From Dysgonomonas sp047972895 (lineage in GTDB: Bacteria > Bacteroidota > Bacteroidia > Bacteroidales > Dysgonomonadaceae), in the NCBI GenBank assembly GCA_047972895.1, contig JBKEBA010000023.1, positions 1-64,000 of the forward strand: DNA of 64,000 nucleotides. Direction: 5' to 3'. The position numbers were made by a program, and so were the translations under genes. How positions within the stretch are numbered: position 1 is the first letter of the stretch; each line of letters opens with the position of its first letter. Shown here piece after piece: positions 54,158 to 62,991 of this stretch. Under the pieces are notes generated by a model, which saw only the letters and a program-made list of their open reading frames with translations, had not been told where the DNA came from and did no database searches.

Positions 54158-55591
54158 TTATCTATTAATATAAGTTACAATCTCCCCTATGCTTGTACCC
54201 ACCAAGTCTGATACAGGTTTCACATACACCCCGAAGACTACAAGAACAATCACAAGTACCGAAAAAACAAAGACCTCTGTCTTGGACAAATCCCTGAACG
54301 GCGACTTTGTCGTCTCCCCAAGCATTACATACTGGAACATGCGCAGCATGAAAAATGCACCGAGAAACAAAGACGATCCGGCTAGTATCGAATACCAGAT
54401 ATTCACCTGAAACAAACCATACAGGATAGTAAATTCACCTATAAAATTGAATGTAAGGGGAATCCCGATCGATGACAATATACTCAGAAAGAAAGCAACC
54501 GTAAATTTAGGTGCGTGCTCCCTTATACCTCCAAGCTTGCTTATGGTCAATGTATTTGTTCTGTTTTGTACCACATCTGCTGCGAAAAACATAGCTACAA
54601 TCCCGAATCCGTGAGCCAGAATCAGCACTACAGCACCTTCCAGTCCGTCGTAAGTCAGCGCATAAGCTCCCGCCGCTACTAACCCAACATGCGATAGGGA
54701 GGCATAAGCCAGTAATCGCTTTATATCATCCTGACGCAAGGCCAGTATAGCTCCATATATAACACCTATAACACACAGTATCAACACCCATGTACGCAAC
54801 TCGTGCGAAGCATCCGGCGTAACAGGTAGTTGCCAGCGGATAACACTATATGCTCCCATTTTGGACATGATCCCTGCCAGAAGCATTGTACCGATAGCCG
54901 GAGCTTTCTGGTAAACATTGGCCTGCCATGTATGGAATGGGAAAATTGGAATCTTAATAGCGTAAGCAAGGAAGAATGCCAAAAATATCCATATCTGCTC
55001 TGTATGGGACAGGTTAGCATTATAGAATGCTTCAAGCTCAAAACTTCCGGTCTTCACATACATATAAATGATGGCTGCCAGCATGAACAGCGAACCTGCA
55101 AATGTGAACAGGAAGAACGTCATAGCTGCTTTGCGGCGTTTTGCGATTTCGCCATTACCCCACAATACTATTATGAAGTAAATAGGAATAAGCGACATTT
55201 CCCAGAATACATAATATAAAAGGGCATTGCTGCTCAAAAAGGCACCCGCCATGGCAAACGCCATGAACATGACCAGAGCATATAATAGCTTCTCATTCTT
55301 AAATTCACGTATCTGCGATCCGAGTATGATAACCGGCAGCAGAATAGTCGTAAGCAGAAGCATAGCAATAGCCAATCCGTCAGCCTTGAGCGAAAACGAT
55401 ATATTAGGATTGCTTATCCATTCTATACTAAAGCTGGTTCCTACCGCCCCATATTTGAGATATAGCGCTACCGAAAAAACAGCAGCAGCCGTACTGAAAA
55501 GGATGGCAACCTTAGAGGCAAATCTATTTCCTGATAAATAAGTAAGAATTGCACCTACTAATAATATAATCAATATAATAGTGATATTCAT
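54158..55591 (-). CDS. nuoM: NADH-quinone oxidoreductase subunit M
   Basis: This antiporter-like complex I subunit has 477 residues and about 14 membrane segments. Visible are YYVFWEMSLIPIYFIIVLWG (with the conserved helix-5 Glu), AYAIKIPIFPFHTWQANVYQ (Lys of the proton path), LLAYASLSHVGLVAAG and SIGIPLTFNFIGEFTIL. It lies between nuoL (16 nt) and nuoN in the operon order typical of complex I. Confidence 0.97.
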   Translation of the reverse strand: MNITIILIILLVGAILTYLSGNRFASKVAILFSTAAAVFSVALYLKYGAVGTSFSIEWISNPNISFSLKADGLAIAMLLLTTILLPVIILGSQIREFKNEKLLYALVMFMAFAMAGAFLSSNALLYYVFWEMSLIPIYFIIVLWGNGEIAKRRKAAMTFFLFTFAGSLFMLAAIIYMYVKTGSFELEAFYNANLSHTEQIWIFLAFFLAYAIKIPIFPFHTWQANVYQKAPAIGTMLLAGIMSKMGAYSVIRWQLPVTPDASHELRTWVLILCVIGVIYGAILALRQDDIKRLLAYASLSHVGLVAAGAYALTYDGLEGAVVLILAHGFGIVAMFFAADVVQNRTNTLTISKLGGIREHAPKFTVAFFLSILSSIGIPLTFNFIGEFTILYGLFQVNIWYSILAGSSLFLGAFFMLRMFQYVMLGETTKSPFRDLSKTEVFVFSVLVIVLVVFGVYVKPVSDLVGTSIGEIVTYINR

Positions 55592-55607
55592 GTTTCTTCA
55601 ATAATTT

Positions 55608-57497
55608 TTATACAAGAAATAAATAGATGATTAGCGAACAGAATCCCAATACAAAGAAGAACAAGTAGAAGCCAAGGCTTCCATTCTGCAATCTTTTAGC
55701 AGGAACTGATAATGCTTCAACCGTTCCACCAATAACACGGAGTATATTTTTCAGTAATGGTTCTAGCACTTTGTTGAAAAAGTCCGCCATAGCATATATC
55801 GGTTTCACGAACAAGGCATTATATATATCGTCGATATAATATTTATTGTAAATCACTTTTGTAAATCCTGCAACCTTATCATCTTCGGCAGGAACTTCCG
55901 ATTTTTTGACGTATTTAAAGTAAGCCCAACCAAGACCTATAAACGCTATAATAGTAGATATAGCCATTGTCAGAGCCTGCTCTCCGATAGGAGGATGTTC
56001 TGCCACAGCAATACCTGGTAGTACAGGCTCAAGGAATCCGTTCAGCCAACTCAAACCGAAAGGCAAGCTGATCACTCCGCCAAACAATGCCAATATAGCT
56101 AATACTATAAGAGGCATAGTCATCGTCTTAGGCGACTCGTGTAAGTGATGCTTTTGTTCTTCCGTACCCCTGAAATCTTTGAAGAAAGTCAGGTATAATG
56201 CACGGAACATATAGAAAGCTGTAAGCAATGAGGCTAATGCCGCTATTGCCCATAATATTTTGTTATGCTCGAATGCAGTCAGCATTATTTCATCTTTCGA
56301 GAAGAAACCTGCTAACGGAGGAATACCCGAAATAGAAAGTGTAGATATAGCAAATGTAGCATAAGTTACCAGCATCACATTTTTCAATCCACCCATCCGT
56401 CGCATATCCTGCTCACCACCCATTGCGTGAATTACCGATCCGGAGCCAAGGAATAAACAAGCTTTGAAGAAAGCGTGTGTAATTACATGGAACACTGCTA
56501 TATGATAAGCCCCCAGCCCAAGCGCAAGGAACATCAATCCCAATTGCGATACGGTGGAGTATGCAAGCACTTTCTTTATATCTGTCTGTGCTACTGCTAT
56601 AGAAGCAGCAAACAATGCCGTTACAGCACCCACTATGGCTATCAATGACTGAATATCCGGTGTTAGGTCGAATATAAAATTCAAACGTGTCACCATAAAT
56701 ATACCGGCAGTCACCATCGTTGCAGCATGTATCAGAGCCGATACCGGTGTTGGTCCTGCCATCGCATCCGGCAACCATGTATATAACGGAATCTGAGCAC
56801 TCTTACCCGTAGCCCCTATAAAAAGAGCCAGAGTAGCCACACCCAGCAGTGAACTTACTTCAGGATTTGAAGTAGTAGTCACAGCCTCTTTCAGCGAAAT
56901 ATAATCTACAGTTTTGAAAAGATAAGCTAACGTAAAAATACCGATCAGGAAACCTAAGTCACCGATACGGTTCATGATGAAAGCCTTCTTGGCTGCATCA
57001 TTATTTTTATGATCCTTGTTCCAGAATCCGATAAGCAAGTATGAACACAATCCTACACCTTCCCATCCGATAAACATAACGAGCAGATTACTTCCTGCTA
57101 CAAGTATCGACATAAAGAAGATAAAGAGATTGAGGTATGCGAAATAACGGTCGATATTCTCATCGTCTTTCATATACCCTATAGAATAGACGTGAATCAA
57201 TGCACCAATACCTGTTATGAACAACAACCAAAGCAATGATAGCTGGTCGAGTGTAAAAGCCAAATCAGTTGCAAATTCACCAAGTGTAATCCATCTGAAC
57301 AAATCGACATGAATAGCCTCGCCTGTTGTCAAAACCTGGATAAAAAAGAACACAGATATAACAAAACTTATAATCACAGCCGTTGTGGCAATAATTCCTG
57401 TCATCGCACGCCCTGTCAGCTTCTTTCCGACCAATAGATTGATCAGGAATCCGACAAACGGACTAAGCAGAAGTAATAATACCAATATCGTTTCCAT
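55608..57497 (-). CDS. nuoL: NADH-quinone oxidoreductase subunit L
   Basis: The largest antiporter-like subunit of complex I has 629 residues. It has the 14-helix core with FIGWEGVGLCSYLLIGFWN (conserved Glu), GKSAQIPLYTWLPDAMAGPT, VLAYSTVSQLGLMFLALGLG and SISGIPPLAGFFSKDEI. The C-terminal long lateral helix and last membrane segment (about 540-629) that brace NuoM and NuoN are present. It begins 6 nt after nuoK. Confidence 0.97.
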   Translation of the reverse strand: METILVLLLLLSPFVGFLINLLVGKKLTGRAMTGIIATTAVIISFVISVFFFIQVLTTGEAIHVDLFRWITLGEFATDLAFTLDQLSLLWLLFITGIGALIHVYSIGYMKDDENIDRYFAYLNLFIFFMSILVAGSNLLVMFIGWEGVGLCSYLLIGFWNKDHKNNDAAKKAFIMNRIGDLGFLIGIFTLAYLFKTVDYISLKEAVTTTSNPEVSSLLGVATLALFIGATGKSAQIPLYTWLPDAMAGPTPVSALIHAATMVTAGIFMVTRLNFIFDLTPDIQSLIAIVGAVTALFAASIAVAQTDIKKVLAYSTVSQLGLMFLALGLGAYHIAVFHVITHAFFKACLFLGSGSVIHAMGGEQDMRRMGGLKNVMLVTYATFAISTLSISGIPPLAGFFSKDEIMLTAFEHNKILWAIAALASLLTAFYMFRALYLTFFKDFRGTEEQKHHLHESPKTMTMPLIVLAILALFGGVISLPFGLSWLNGFLEPVLPGIAVAEHPPIGEQALTMAISTIIAFIGLGWAYFKYVKKSEVPAEDDKVAGFTKVIYNKYYIDDIYNALFVKPIYAMADFFNKVLEPLLKNILRVIGGTVEALSVPAKRLQNGSLGFYLFFFVLGFCSLIIYLFLV

Positions 57498-57503
57498 CCA
57501 AAA

Positions 57504-57827
57504 TTATCCTTTTAAGTTTTTCAAATTATCAATATCGATTGTCCCTATATTCCTATATATAGCAACAAGGATAGCCAGACCGACTGCCACCTCGGCAGCT
57601 GCAACGGCCAGCGAGAAAATAACGAATACCTGCCCGCTCGTATCCTGATGATACACCGAGAAAACAGCCAGCAACATATTTGCTGCCGCAAGCATCAACT
57701 CAACCGACATTAACATGACTATCGTACTCCGACGATACAACAATCCTATCGCTCCCACTGTAAACAGAAGTATGCAGAGGTAGATATAATTGTCAATTCC
57801 TACTTGTTCTAATATATTATTCAGCAT
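57504..57827 (-). CDS. nuoK: NADH-quinone oxidoreductase subunit K
   Basis: NuoK is a small three-helix subunit in the quinone-to-pump relay of complex I. The 107-residue protein carries the two conserved buried acids: Glu in MLMSVELMLAAANMLLAVFS and Glu in SLAVAAAEVAVGLAILVAIY. The length is normal. It sits between nuoJ (3 nt) and nuoL (6 nt). Confidence 0.97.
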   Translation of the reverse strand: MLNNILEQVGIDNYIYLCILLFTVGAIGLLYRRSTIVMLMSVELMLAAANMLLAVFSVYHQDTSGQVFVIFSLAVAAAEVAVGLAILVAIYRNIGTIDIDNLKNLKG

Positions 57828-57830
57828 AGC

Positions 57831-58334
57831 TTAAGCTTTTTTCTCCTTTTTTGATATCAATACCGCCCCTATCATCGCTGCAAGAAGCAAGATAGATGCA
57901 AACTCGAACGGCACAAGATATTCATCCAATAATACCTGACCTATAATATTCACCGACTGATAATCTAACCCTTCAGCCTTATATGTTTCTATTACTGGCG
58001 TCGATTTTAGTAATGCAGCCAGCAGAACCACTCCCATAAGGCAAGCGGAGATTGTCGCAGCCACACGGCTTATTATCTTTTTCTTCGGTTCGTGTTGTTC
58101 GCTCAGGTTCATCAACATCAGCGTAAACAGCAATAGCACCATGATTGCCCCTGCATATACAACTATATTGATCACCGCTAGGAACAAGGCATTTAAGAGC
58201 AAGAAGTGCCCCGATATGGAAAAAAAACAGATAATCATATACACCGCGCTATGAATAGGATTTTTAGACAATACTGTCAATAGACCCGTACCCAGTGTTA
58301 TGGCTGCCAGAATATAAAAAATTATTGTAATCAT
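57831..58334 (-). CDS. nuoJ: NADH-quinone oxidoreductase subunit J
   Basis: NuoJ is a five-helix membrane subunit of complex I next to NuoK. The 167-residue protein shows the family motifs SKNPIHSAVYMIICFFSISG, LFLAVINIVVYAGAIMVLLL and the C-terminal FEFASILLLAAMIGAVLISK with a short basic end. The length is normal. It lies 28 nt after nuoI. Confidence 0.95.
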   Translation of the reverse strand: MITIIFYILAAITLGTGLLTVLSKNPIHSAVYMIICFFSISGHFLLLNALFLAVINIVVYAGAIMVLLLFTLMLMNLSEQHEPKKKIISRVAATISACLMGVVLLAALLKSTPVIETYKAEGLDYQSVNIIGQVLLDEYLVPFEFASILLLAAMIGAVLISKKEKKA

Positions 58335-58362
58335 ACTATATTAGTTATCTCGTAGCTCTTAT

Positions 58363-58896
58363 TTAATCGTATTTACGTGCTTTCGCATCTTCAACAGAAA
58401 TCACCAGTTTATCCTTTCCGTAGATAAAATCTTTTCTATCCAGCTTAGGTTTCACTAATAGTTTCGATTTGGTAAGGAATATAGCTTCTTTCGGGCAAGC
58501 GTCTTCACATAGTCCGCAGAATATACAACGAAGCATATTTATTTCATAAACAGAAGCATATTTTTCTTCACGGTACAAACCTTCCTCTCCTCTCTTACGC
58601 TCGGCAGCTACCATCGTGATCGCTTCTGCCGGACAAGCCAAAGCACATAAACCGCAAGCTGTACAACGTTCGCGTCCCTGATCGTCGCGCATCAGCACAT
58701 GCTGTCCACGATATACAGGACTGAATTCGCGTTTTTGCTCAGGATACTGTACTGTATTCTTTTTGGTAAAGAAATGCTTTATTGTGATTCCCAACCCTTG
58801 TATAATGGCGGGAAGATAAAGACGTTCGACAAGAGTCATCTTCTTATTGGTGACCTCAGTCTTTTTTCCTGATAAGGATATATCTTTTATTGACAT
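58363..58896 (-). CDS. nuoI: NADH-quinone oxidoreductase subunit I
   Basis: NuoI carries clusters N6a and N6b in the peripheral arm. The 177-residue protein has the two 4Fe-4S motifs CTACGLCALACPAEAI and CIFCGLCEDACPKEAI. Its N-terminal region (about 1-60), with GLGITIKHFFTKKNTVQYP, provides the amphipathic anchor. It lies between nuoH (8 nt) and nuoJ. Confidence 0.97.
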   Translation of the reverse strand: MSIKDISLSGKKTEVTNKKMTLVERLYLPAIIQGLGITIKHFFTKKNTVQYPEQKREFSPVYRGQHVLMRDDQGRERCTACGLCALACPAEAITMVAAERKRGEEGLYREEKYASVYEINMLRCIFCGLCEDACPKEAIFLTKSKLLVKPKLDRKDFIYGKDKLVISVEDAKARKYD

Positions 58897-58904
58897 ACTA
58901 TCGC

Positions 58905-59948
58905 TTATTTAAATATCAGAGTAAAAATACCTACTAGGAAAATATTTACTATTGCCAAAGGGAATAGCATTTTCCAGCCCAGTTTCATCAATTGGTCATA
59001 CCTGAATCTCGGTATTGTCCAACGTACCCACATATAGAAAAATATAAAGAATGTTGTCTTACCTAGCAATGCCAATACACCTATTCCGCTGGCGATATTC
59101 ATCCCCCAGTTTTCTCTTACCCAATCGATGAAAGGATAATTATATCCTCCAAAAAACAATACGGATATCAATGCCGATGAGAAAAACATACTCGCATACT
59201 CAGAAAACATAAAGAATCCCATCCCTAACGAAGAATATTCTGTATGGTGACCGTTTACTAACTCAGACTCACATTCTGCCAAGTCGAACGGTGTACGGTT
59301 ACACTCTGCGAACGAACATACAAGAAAAATAATGAATGTCAACGGCTGGTAAATAATATTCCATTGCATACCGTGCCATCCTCCTTGTTGCTCTGTTATA
59401 GTAACAAGGCTAAGAGAACCTGTCATCATTACGATAGCAATCAGCGAAAGCCCCATTGCTATTTCGTAAGAAATCATTTGTGCTCCGGCACGAATACTTC
59501 CTATAAGTGAATATTTATTATTAGAAGCCCAACCTCCGATTACAACACCGTAAACACTTGTCGAGAGCACTGCTACAATATAAAGGATACCTACATTTAC
59601 ATCTCCTATATAAGGTTTTACAACTCCGTATCCGGCAACAACAAACTCCTCACCCCATGGGATAAGAGCAACACCGAGGAGTGAAACACTCATGGCTATA
59701 GCCGGCCCGCAGATAAACAAAATTTTATTTTTTGTATCCGGCATAAATTCTTCTTTTGCGAATAGCTTAGCACCATCGCAAATAGGCTGTAAAAGCCCGA
59801 ATATACCAGCCCTGTTGGGACCGTAACGGTCTTGTAAGAATCCTGCTACTTTACGTTCTGCGTATGTGGAATATAATGCGAAAAGCATAGTAACCGCAAA
59901 TACCAAAACGATAAGGATTAACTTCTCAATAATTAATGCAATTTCCAT
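58905..59948 (-). CDS. nuoH: NADH-quinone oxidoreductase subunit H
   Basis: NuoH forms part of the quinone chamber and links the two arms of complex I. The 347-residue, about nine-helix protein has the signature ERKVAGFLQDRYGPNRAGIF, the loop FAECNRTPFDLAECESELVN continuing GHHTEYSS, and FIFFYMWVRWTIPRFRYDQL. The loop has Cys where many relatives have Gly or Ala (AECESEL). It lies 9 nt after nuoG. Confidence 0.97.
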   Translation of the reverse strand: MEIALIIEKLILIVLVFAVTMLFALYSTYAERKVAGFLQDRYGPNRAGIFGLLQPICDGAKLFAKEEFMPDTKNKILFICGPAIAMSVSLLGVALIPWGEEFVVAGYGVVKPYIGDVNVGILYIVAVLSTSVYGVVIGGWASNNKYSLIGSIRAGAQMISYEIAMGLSLIAIVMMTGSLSLVTITEQQGGWHGMQWNIIYQPLTFIIFLVCSFAECNRTPFDLAECESELVNGHHTEYSSLGMGFFMFSEYASMFFSSALISVLFFGGYNYPFIDWVRENWGMNIASGIGVLALLGKTTFFIFFYMWVRWTIPRFRYDQLMKLGWKMLFPLAIVNIFLVGIFTLIFK

Positions 59949-59957
59949 TACTGTATA

Positions 59958-61004
59958 TTATTCTTCTTTTGTTTTCTTGATTGCTTCCAGTTCTTCGGCA
60001 TTGTATGGTGTTCCCGCCATACTGATTTTCTTCTGGTCTTGTTCCCTGCCTTCAAGTACAAGCTCATCGGTATTTATCTTCACCTTATCCAACGGTTCGG
60101 TATAATTATTCACATTGTTAACCGAATATTTTTCGAACTTGCGAGGTCCTTCAATAGACCAATCTTCAACATTTTTATGTTCGAAACGACATTCGTTACA
60201 GATAAATTCTTCTACTTCTTTCCATTGATCTTTACGGGCACTTACACGAAGTATATTATTACCGAACATCCACAATGTAACATCTCCTGAGCACTTCGTA
60301 CAGTTACGGTGAGCATTGAATTTCTTCGTGAACCACACACGCGACTTGAAACGGAATGTTTTATCAGTTAATGCTCCTACAGGGCAAACATCTATTACAT
60401 TCCCCGAAAAGTCATTATCGATAGCACGTTCAATGTATGTAGATATCTGAGCATGGTCTCCCCTGCCCACTACACCATGAACACGCTCCGGAGTAAGCTG
60501 ATCAGCCAGTTTTACGCAACGATAACACAGAATACATCTGTTCATGTGCAATTGGATATACGGCCCTATATCTTCAGGTTCGAATGTACGTTTTTCTTCT
60601 ATAAAGCGCGATCTGAAGTTATCATTTCCGTATGCTAAATCCTGCAAATCGCACTCCCCGGCCTGGTCGCATACCGGACAATCGAGCGGGTGATTAATCA
60701 ATAGGAATTCAGATACAGCTCTGCGTGATATTTTGGCTCTTTCAGATGTAGCACTTTTCACTTCCATACCATCTTGAGCAGCTGTTACGCACGATGGTTG
60801 AAGCTTAGGCATCGGACGAGGATCTTTCTCACTACCTTTAGTTACCTCTACCAGACAGCAACGGCATTTACCTCCACAGTCCTTTAGTTTAGAATAGTAA
60901 CACATAGTAGGTGGAACGCTATCGCCTCCTACAAGGCGAGCAGCTTGCAGCACGGTAGTTCCCGGTTCGACCTCAACGGTATGTCCATCTATTGTAATTT
61001 TCAT
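59958..61004 (-). CDS. nuoG: NADH-quinone oxidoreductase subunit G, short form
   Basis: This 348-residue protein keeps only the iron-sulfur head of NuoG (classical forms have 700-900 residues). Ligands seen are: 2Fe-2S (N1b) Cys35, Cys47, Cys50, Cys72 (Cys43 and Cys49 nearby); N5 His105, Cys109, Cys112, Cys118; N4 Cys157, Cys160, Cys163, Cys207. A further pair of CxxC motifs (Cys235/238 and Cys269/272) could hold an N7-like cluster. The molybdopterin-oxidoreductase-like domain is missing, as in other Bacteroidetes. The last 70 residues are charged and unusual. A 92-nt gap with tandem repeats precedes it. Confidence 0.92.
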   Translation of the reverse strand: MKITIDGHTVEVEPGTTVLQAARLVGGDSVPPTMCYYSKLKDCGGKCRCCLVEVTKGSEKDPRPMPKLQPSCVTAAQDGMEVKSATSERAKISRRAVSEFLLINHPLDCPVCDQAGECDLQDLAYGNDNFRSRFIEEKRTFEPEDIGPYIQLHMNRCILCYRCVKLADQLTPERVHGVVGRGDHAQISTYIERAIDNDFSGNVIDVCPVGALTDKTFRFKSRVWFTKKFNAHRNCTKCSGDVTLWMFGNNILRVSARKDQWKEVEEFICNECRFEHKNVEDWSIEGPRKFEKYSVNNVNNYTEPLDKVKINTDELVLEGREQDQKKISMAGTPYNAEELEAIKKTKEE

Positions 61005-61006
61005 TT

Positions 61007-61045
61007 CTCTTAGCTTTTAACTGATAGCTTTCGGCTATTAGCTTT
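61007..61045 (-). repeat. Three tandem 14-nt repeats before nuoG
   Basis: On the minus strand the 11-mers AAAGCTAATAG, AAAGCTATCAG and AAAGCTAAGAG (61035-61045, 61021-61031, 61007-61017) are spaced exactly 14 nt apart. The last ends 2 nt before the nuoG ATG. Two of them can pair through ATAGC/GCTAT. Function unknown. Confidence 0.75.
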
Positions 61046-61096
61046 TTTAAATATTAATATATTTAGATAACCTCTAAAGGTTATTGGCTAATTTCT

Positions 61097-62452
61097 TTAT
61101 TTTAAGAGGTGACGAACTTTTTCCATCGGTTCGTCGATAAAGTGATCTCTATTCTTTATCTTCTCAGGGAAACGTACATGATATTCAAACTCTTCACGGA
61201 AGTGACGAATAGCAGCAGCCACAGGCCATGCGGCAGCGTCTCCAAGCGGACAAATTGTATTTCCTTCTATCTGGCTCTGTATACTCCATAACAGGTCTAT
61301 ATCTTCTTCTCGTCCCTGTCCTGATTCAATCCTATGAAGAATTTTATCCATCCATCCTGTTCCTTCGCGACAAGGCGAGCATTGCCCGCAACTTTCGTGG
61401 TGATAGAAACGTGACAGATTCCATGTATTACGCACAATACAAGCAGAATCGTTATACACAATGAATCCTCCCGAACCAAGCGATGAACCGGTTGTAAATC
61501 CGCCGTCAGCCCACGATTCGTAAGACATCAATCGATCTTCTCCTTTGTCTGTTTTAAATATATATTGAGTAGGAAGAATAGGCACTGATGATCCTCCGGG
61601 TATCACAGCTTTTAATGGACGATCATCCATCATTCCACCACAATACTCATCTGAATTTAAAAACTCATCGACAGTCAATCCTAGATCAATTTCATATACT
61701 CCCGGTTTTCTGATATGCCCCGAAGCAGAAATCAATTTAGTTCCTGTAGATTTACCTATACCTATTTTTGAATATTCTTCTCCACCGTTGTTGATAATCC
61801 ACGATACGGCCGAGATAGATTCTACATTATTTACTACAGTAGGCTCTCCCCACAATCCGCTAACAGCAGGAAACGGAGGTTTGATACGCGGATTACCACG
61901 TTTGCCTTCCAACGATTCGATAAGCGCAGTTTCTTCTCCGCAGATATATGCGCCGGCACCGCAATGTACATACAGATCTAAATCATATCCTGTACCTAAT
62001 ATATTTTTGCCTAACCATCCATTGGCATAGGCTTCTTTAATAGCTTTCTCCAGAATCTTATAAATCCACATATATTCACCACGAATATATATGTAAGATA
62101 AATTAGCTTCTAATGCGTAACTGGAAACAATAGCTCCTTCGATAAGCAGATGCGGAATATGATGCATCAGGTAACGATCCTTAAACGTCCCCGGTTCAGA
62201 CTCATCGGCATTTACAACAAGGTGACGGGGTTTACCTGATTTCTTATCAATGAAACTCCATTTCAGCCCCATAGGAAAACCTGCTCCACCACGCCCGCGC
62301 ATACCCGATGCTTTCACCTGCTCCACAACATCGTCAGGAGTCATCGTCTTCAAAGCTTTTTCAACAGATGCATAACCGCCATTTTTGCGATAAACTTCAT
62401 ATCCCTGTATTCCCGGAATATCTGTTTTTTCAAGTAATATCTTTCTAGCCAT
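61097..62452 (-). CDS. nuoF: NADH-quinone oxidoreductase subunit F
   Basis: NuoF binds NADH, FMN and cluster N3 of complex I. The 451-residue protein has the FMN/NADH glycine-rich region GMRGRGGAGFPMGLKWSF, YICGEETALIESLEGKRGNP, and cluster ligands in ESCGQCSPCREGTGWM plus NTICPLGDAAAWP. It lies 8 nt after nuoE. Its presence means this complex I takes electrons from NADH, unlike the EFG-less versions of many Bacteroides. Confidence 0.97.
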   Translation of the reverse strand: MARKILLEKTDIPGIQGYEVYRKNGGYASVEKALKTMTPDDVVEQVKASGMRGRGGAGFPMGLKWSFIDKKSGKPRHLVVNADESEPGTFKDRYLMHHIPHLLIEGAIVSSYALEANLSYIYIRGEYMWIYKILEKAIKEAYANGWLGKNILGTGYDLDLYVHCGAGAYICGEETALIESLEGKRGNPRIKPPFPAVSGLWGEPTVVNNVESISAVSWIINNGGEEYSKIGIGKSTGTKLISASGHIRKPGVYEIDLGLTVDEFLNSDEYCGGMMDDRPLKAVIPGGSSVPILPTQYIFKTDKGEDRLMSYESWADGGFTTGSSLGSGGFIVYNDSACIVRNTWNLSRFYHHESCGQCSPCREGTGWMDKILHRIESGQGREEDIDLLWSIQSQIEGNTICPLGDAAAWPVAAAIRHFREEFEYHVRFPEKIKNRDHFIDEPMEKVRHLLK

Positions 62453-62460
62453 CGCAAATA

Positions 62461-62991
62461 TTAATATAGGTTTACTTTTCCTTGTTTACAGTCTTCTATC
62501 AAGGTATCTATTTTCTCTTCTGTGAGTTGCTCATGGAAGTTATCTCCTAATTGAAGCATCGGGCCGTAGCCACATGCCCCCAAACACTCTACTCCCACCA
62601 CACTGAACATACCATCCGAAGTAATTTCACCAGGCTTAACACCTAGCTTCCGGCAGGTATAGTCCATCAGATTGTCGCCACCTCGTAGTCCACAACATGC
62701 AGTACGGCAAAACTCGAACATATATTTTGCTATCGGTTTTCGGTTAAACATTGAATAGAATGTTACAACCTCATATACCTCGATAGGTTTTACTTCTAAA
62801 ATCTCAGCCACTTTATCCATTAGCCCACGGCTTAACCAATTGTCATGAGCATCCTGTACAACATGTAAGACAGGCAGCATGGCTGATTTCTTTTTATCGG
62901 CAGGATAATGACTTAACAGTTCATTGATACGAACCATCAATTCCTCCGATATATTTATTACTTGTTTGTATTCTCTAATTTCCATTGACAT
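62461..62991 (-). CDS. nuoE: NADH-quinone oxidoreductase subunit E
   Basis: NuoE is a thioredoxin-fold protein with cluster N1a next to NuoF. The 176-residue protein carries the 2Fe-2S ligands Cys95, Cys100, Cys136 and Cys140 (FCRTACCGLRGG and VECLGACGYGP); Cys99 is an extra neighbour. The start overlaps the nuoD stop as TAATG, which shows tight translational coupling. Confidence 0.96.
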   Translation of the reverse strand: MSMEIREYKQVINISEELMVRINELLSHYPADKKKSAMLPVLHVVQDAHDNWLSRGLMDKVAEILEVKPIEVYEVVTFYSMFNRKPIAKYMFEFCRTACCGLRGGDNLMDYTCRKLGVKPGEITSDGMFSVVGVECLGACGYGPMLQLGDNFHEQLTEEKIDTLIEDCKQGKVNLY

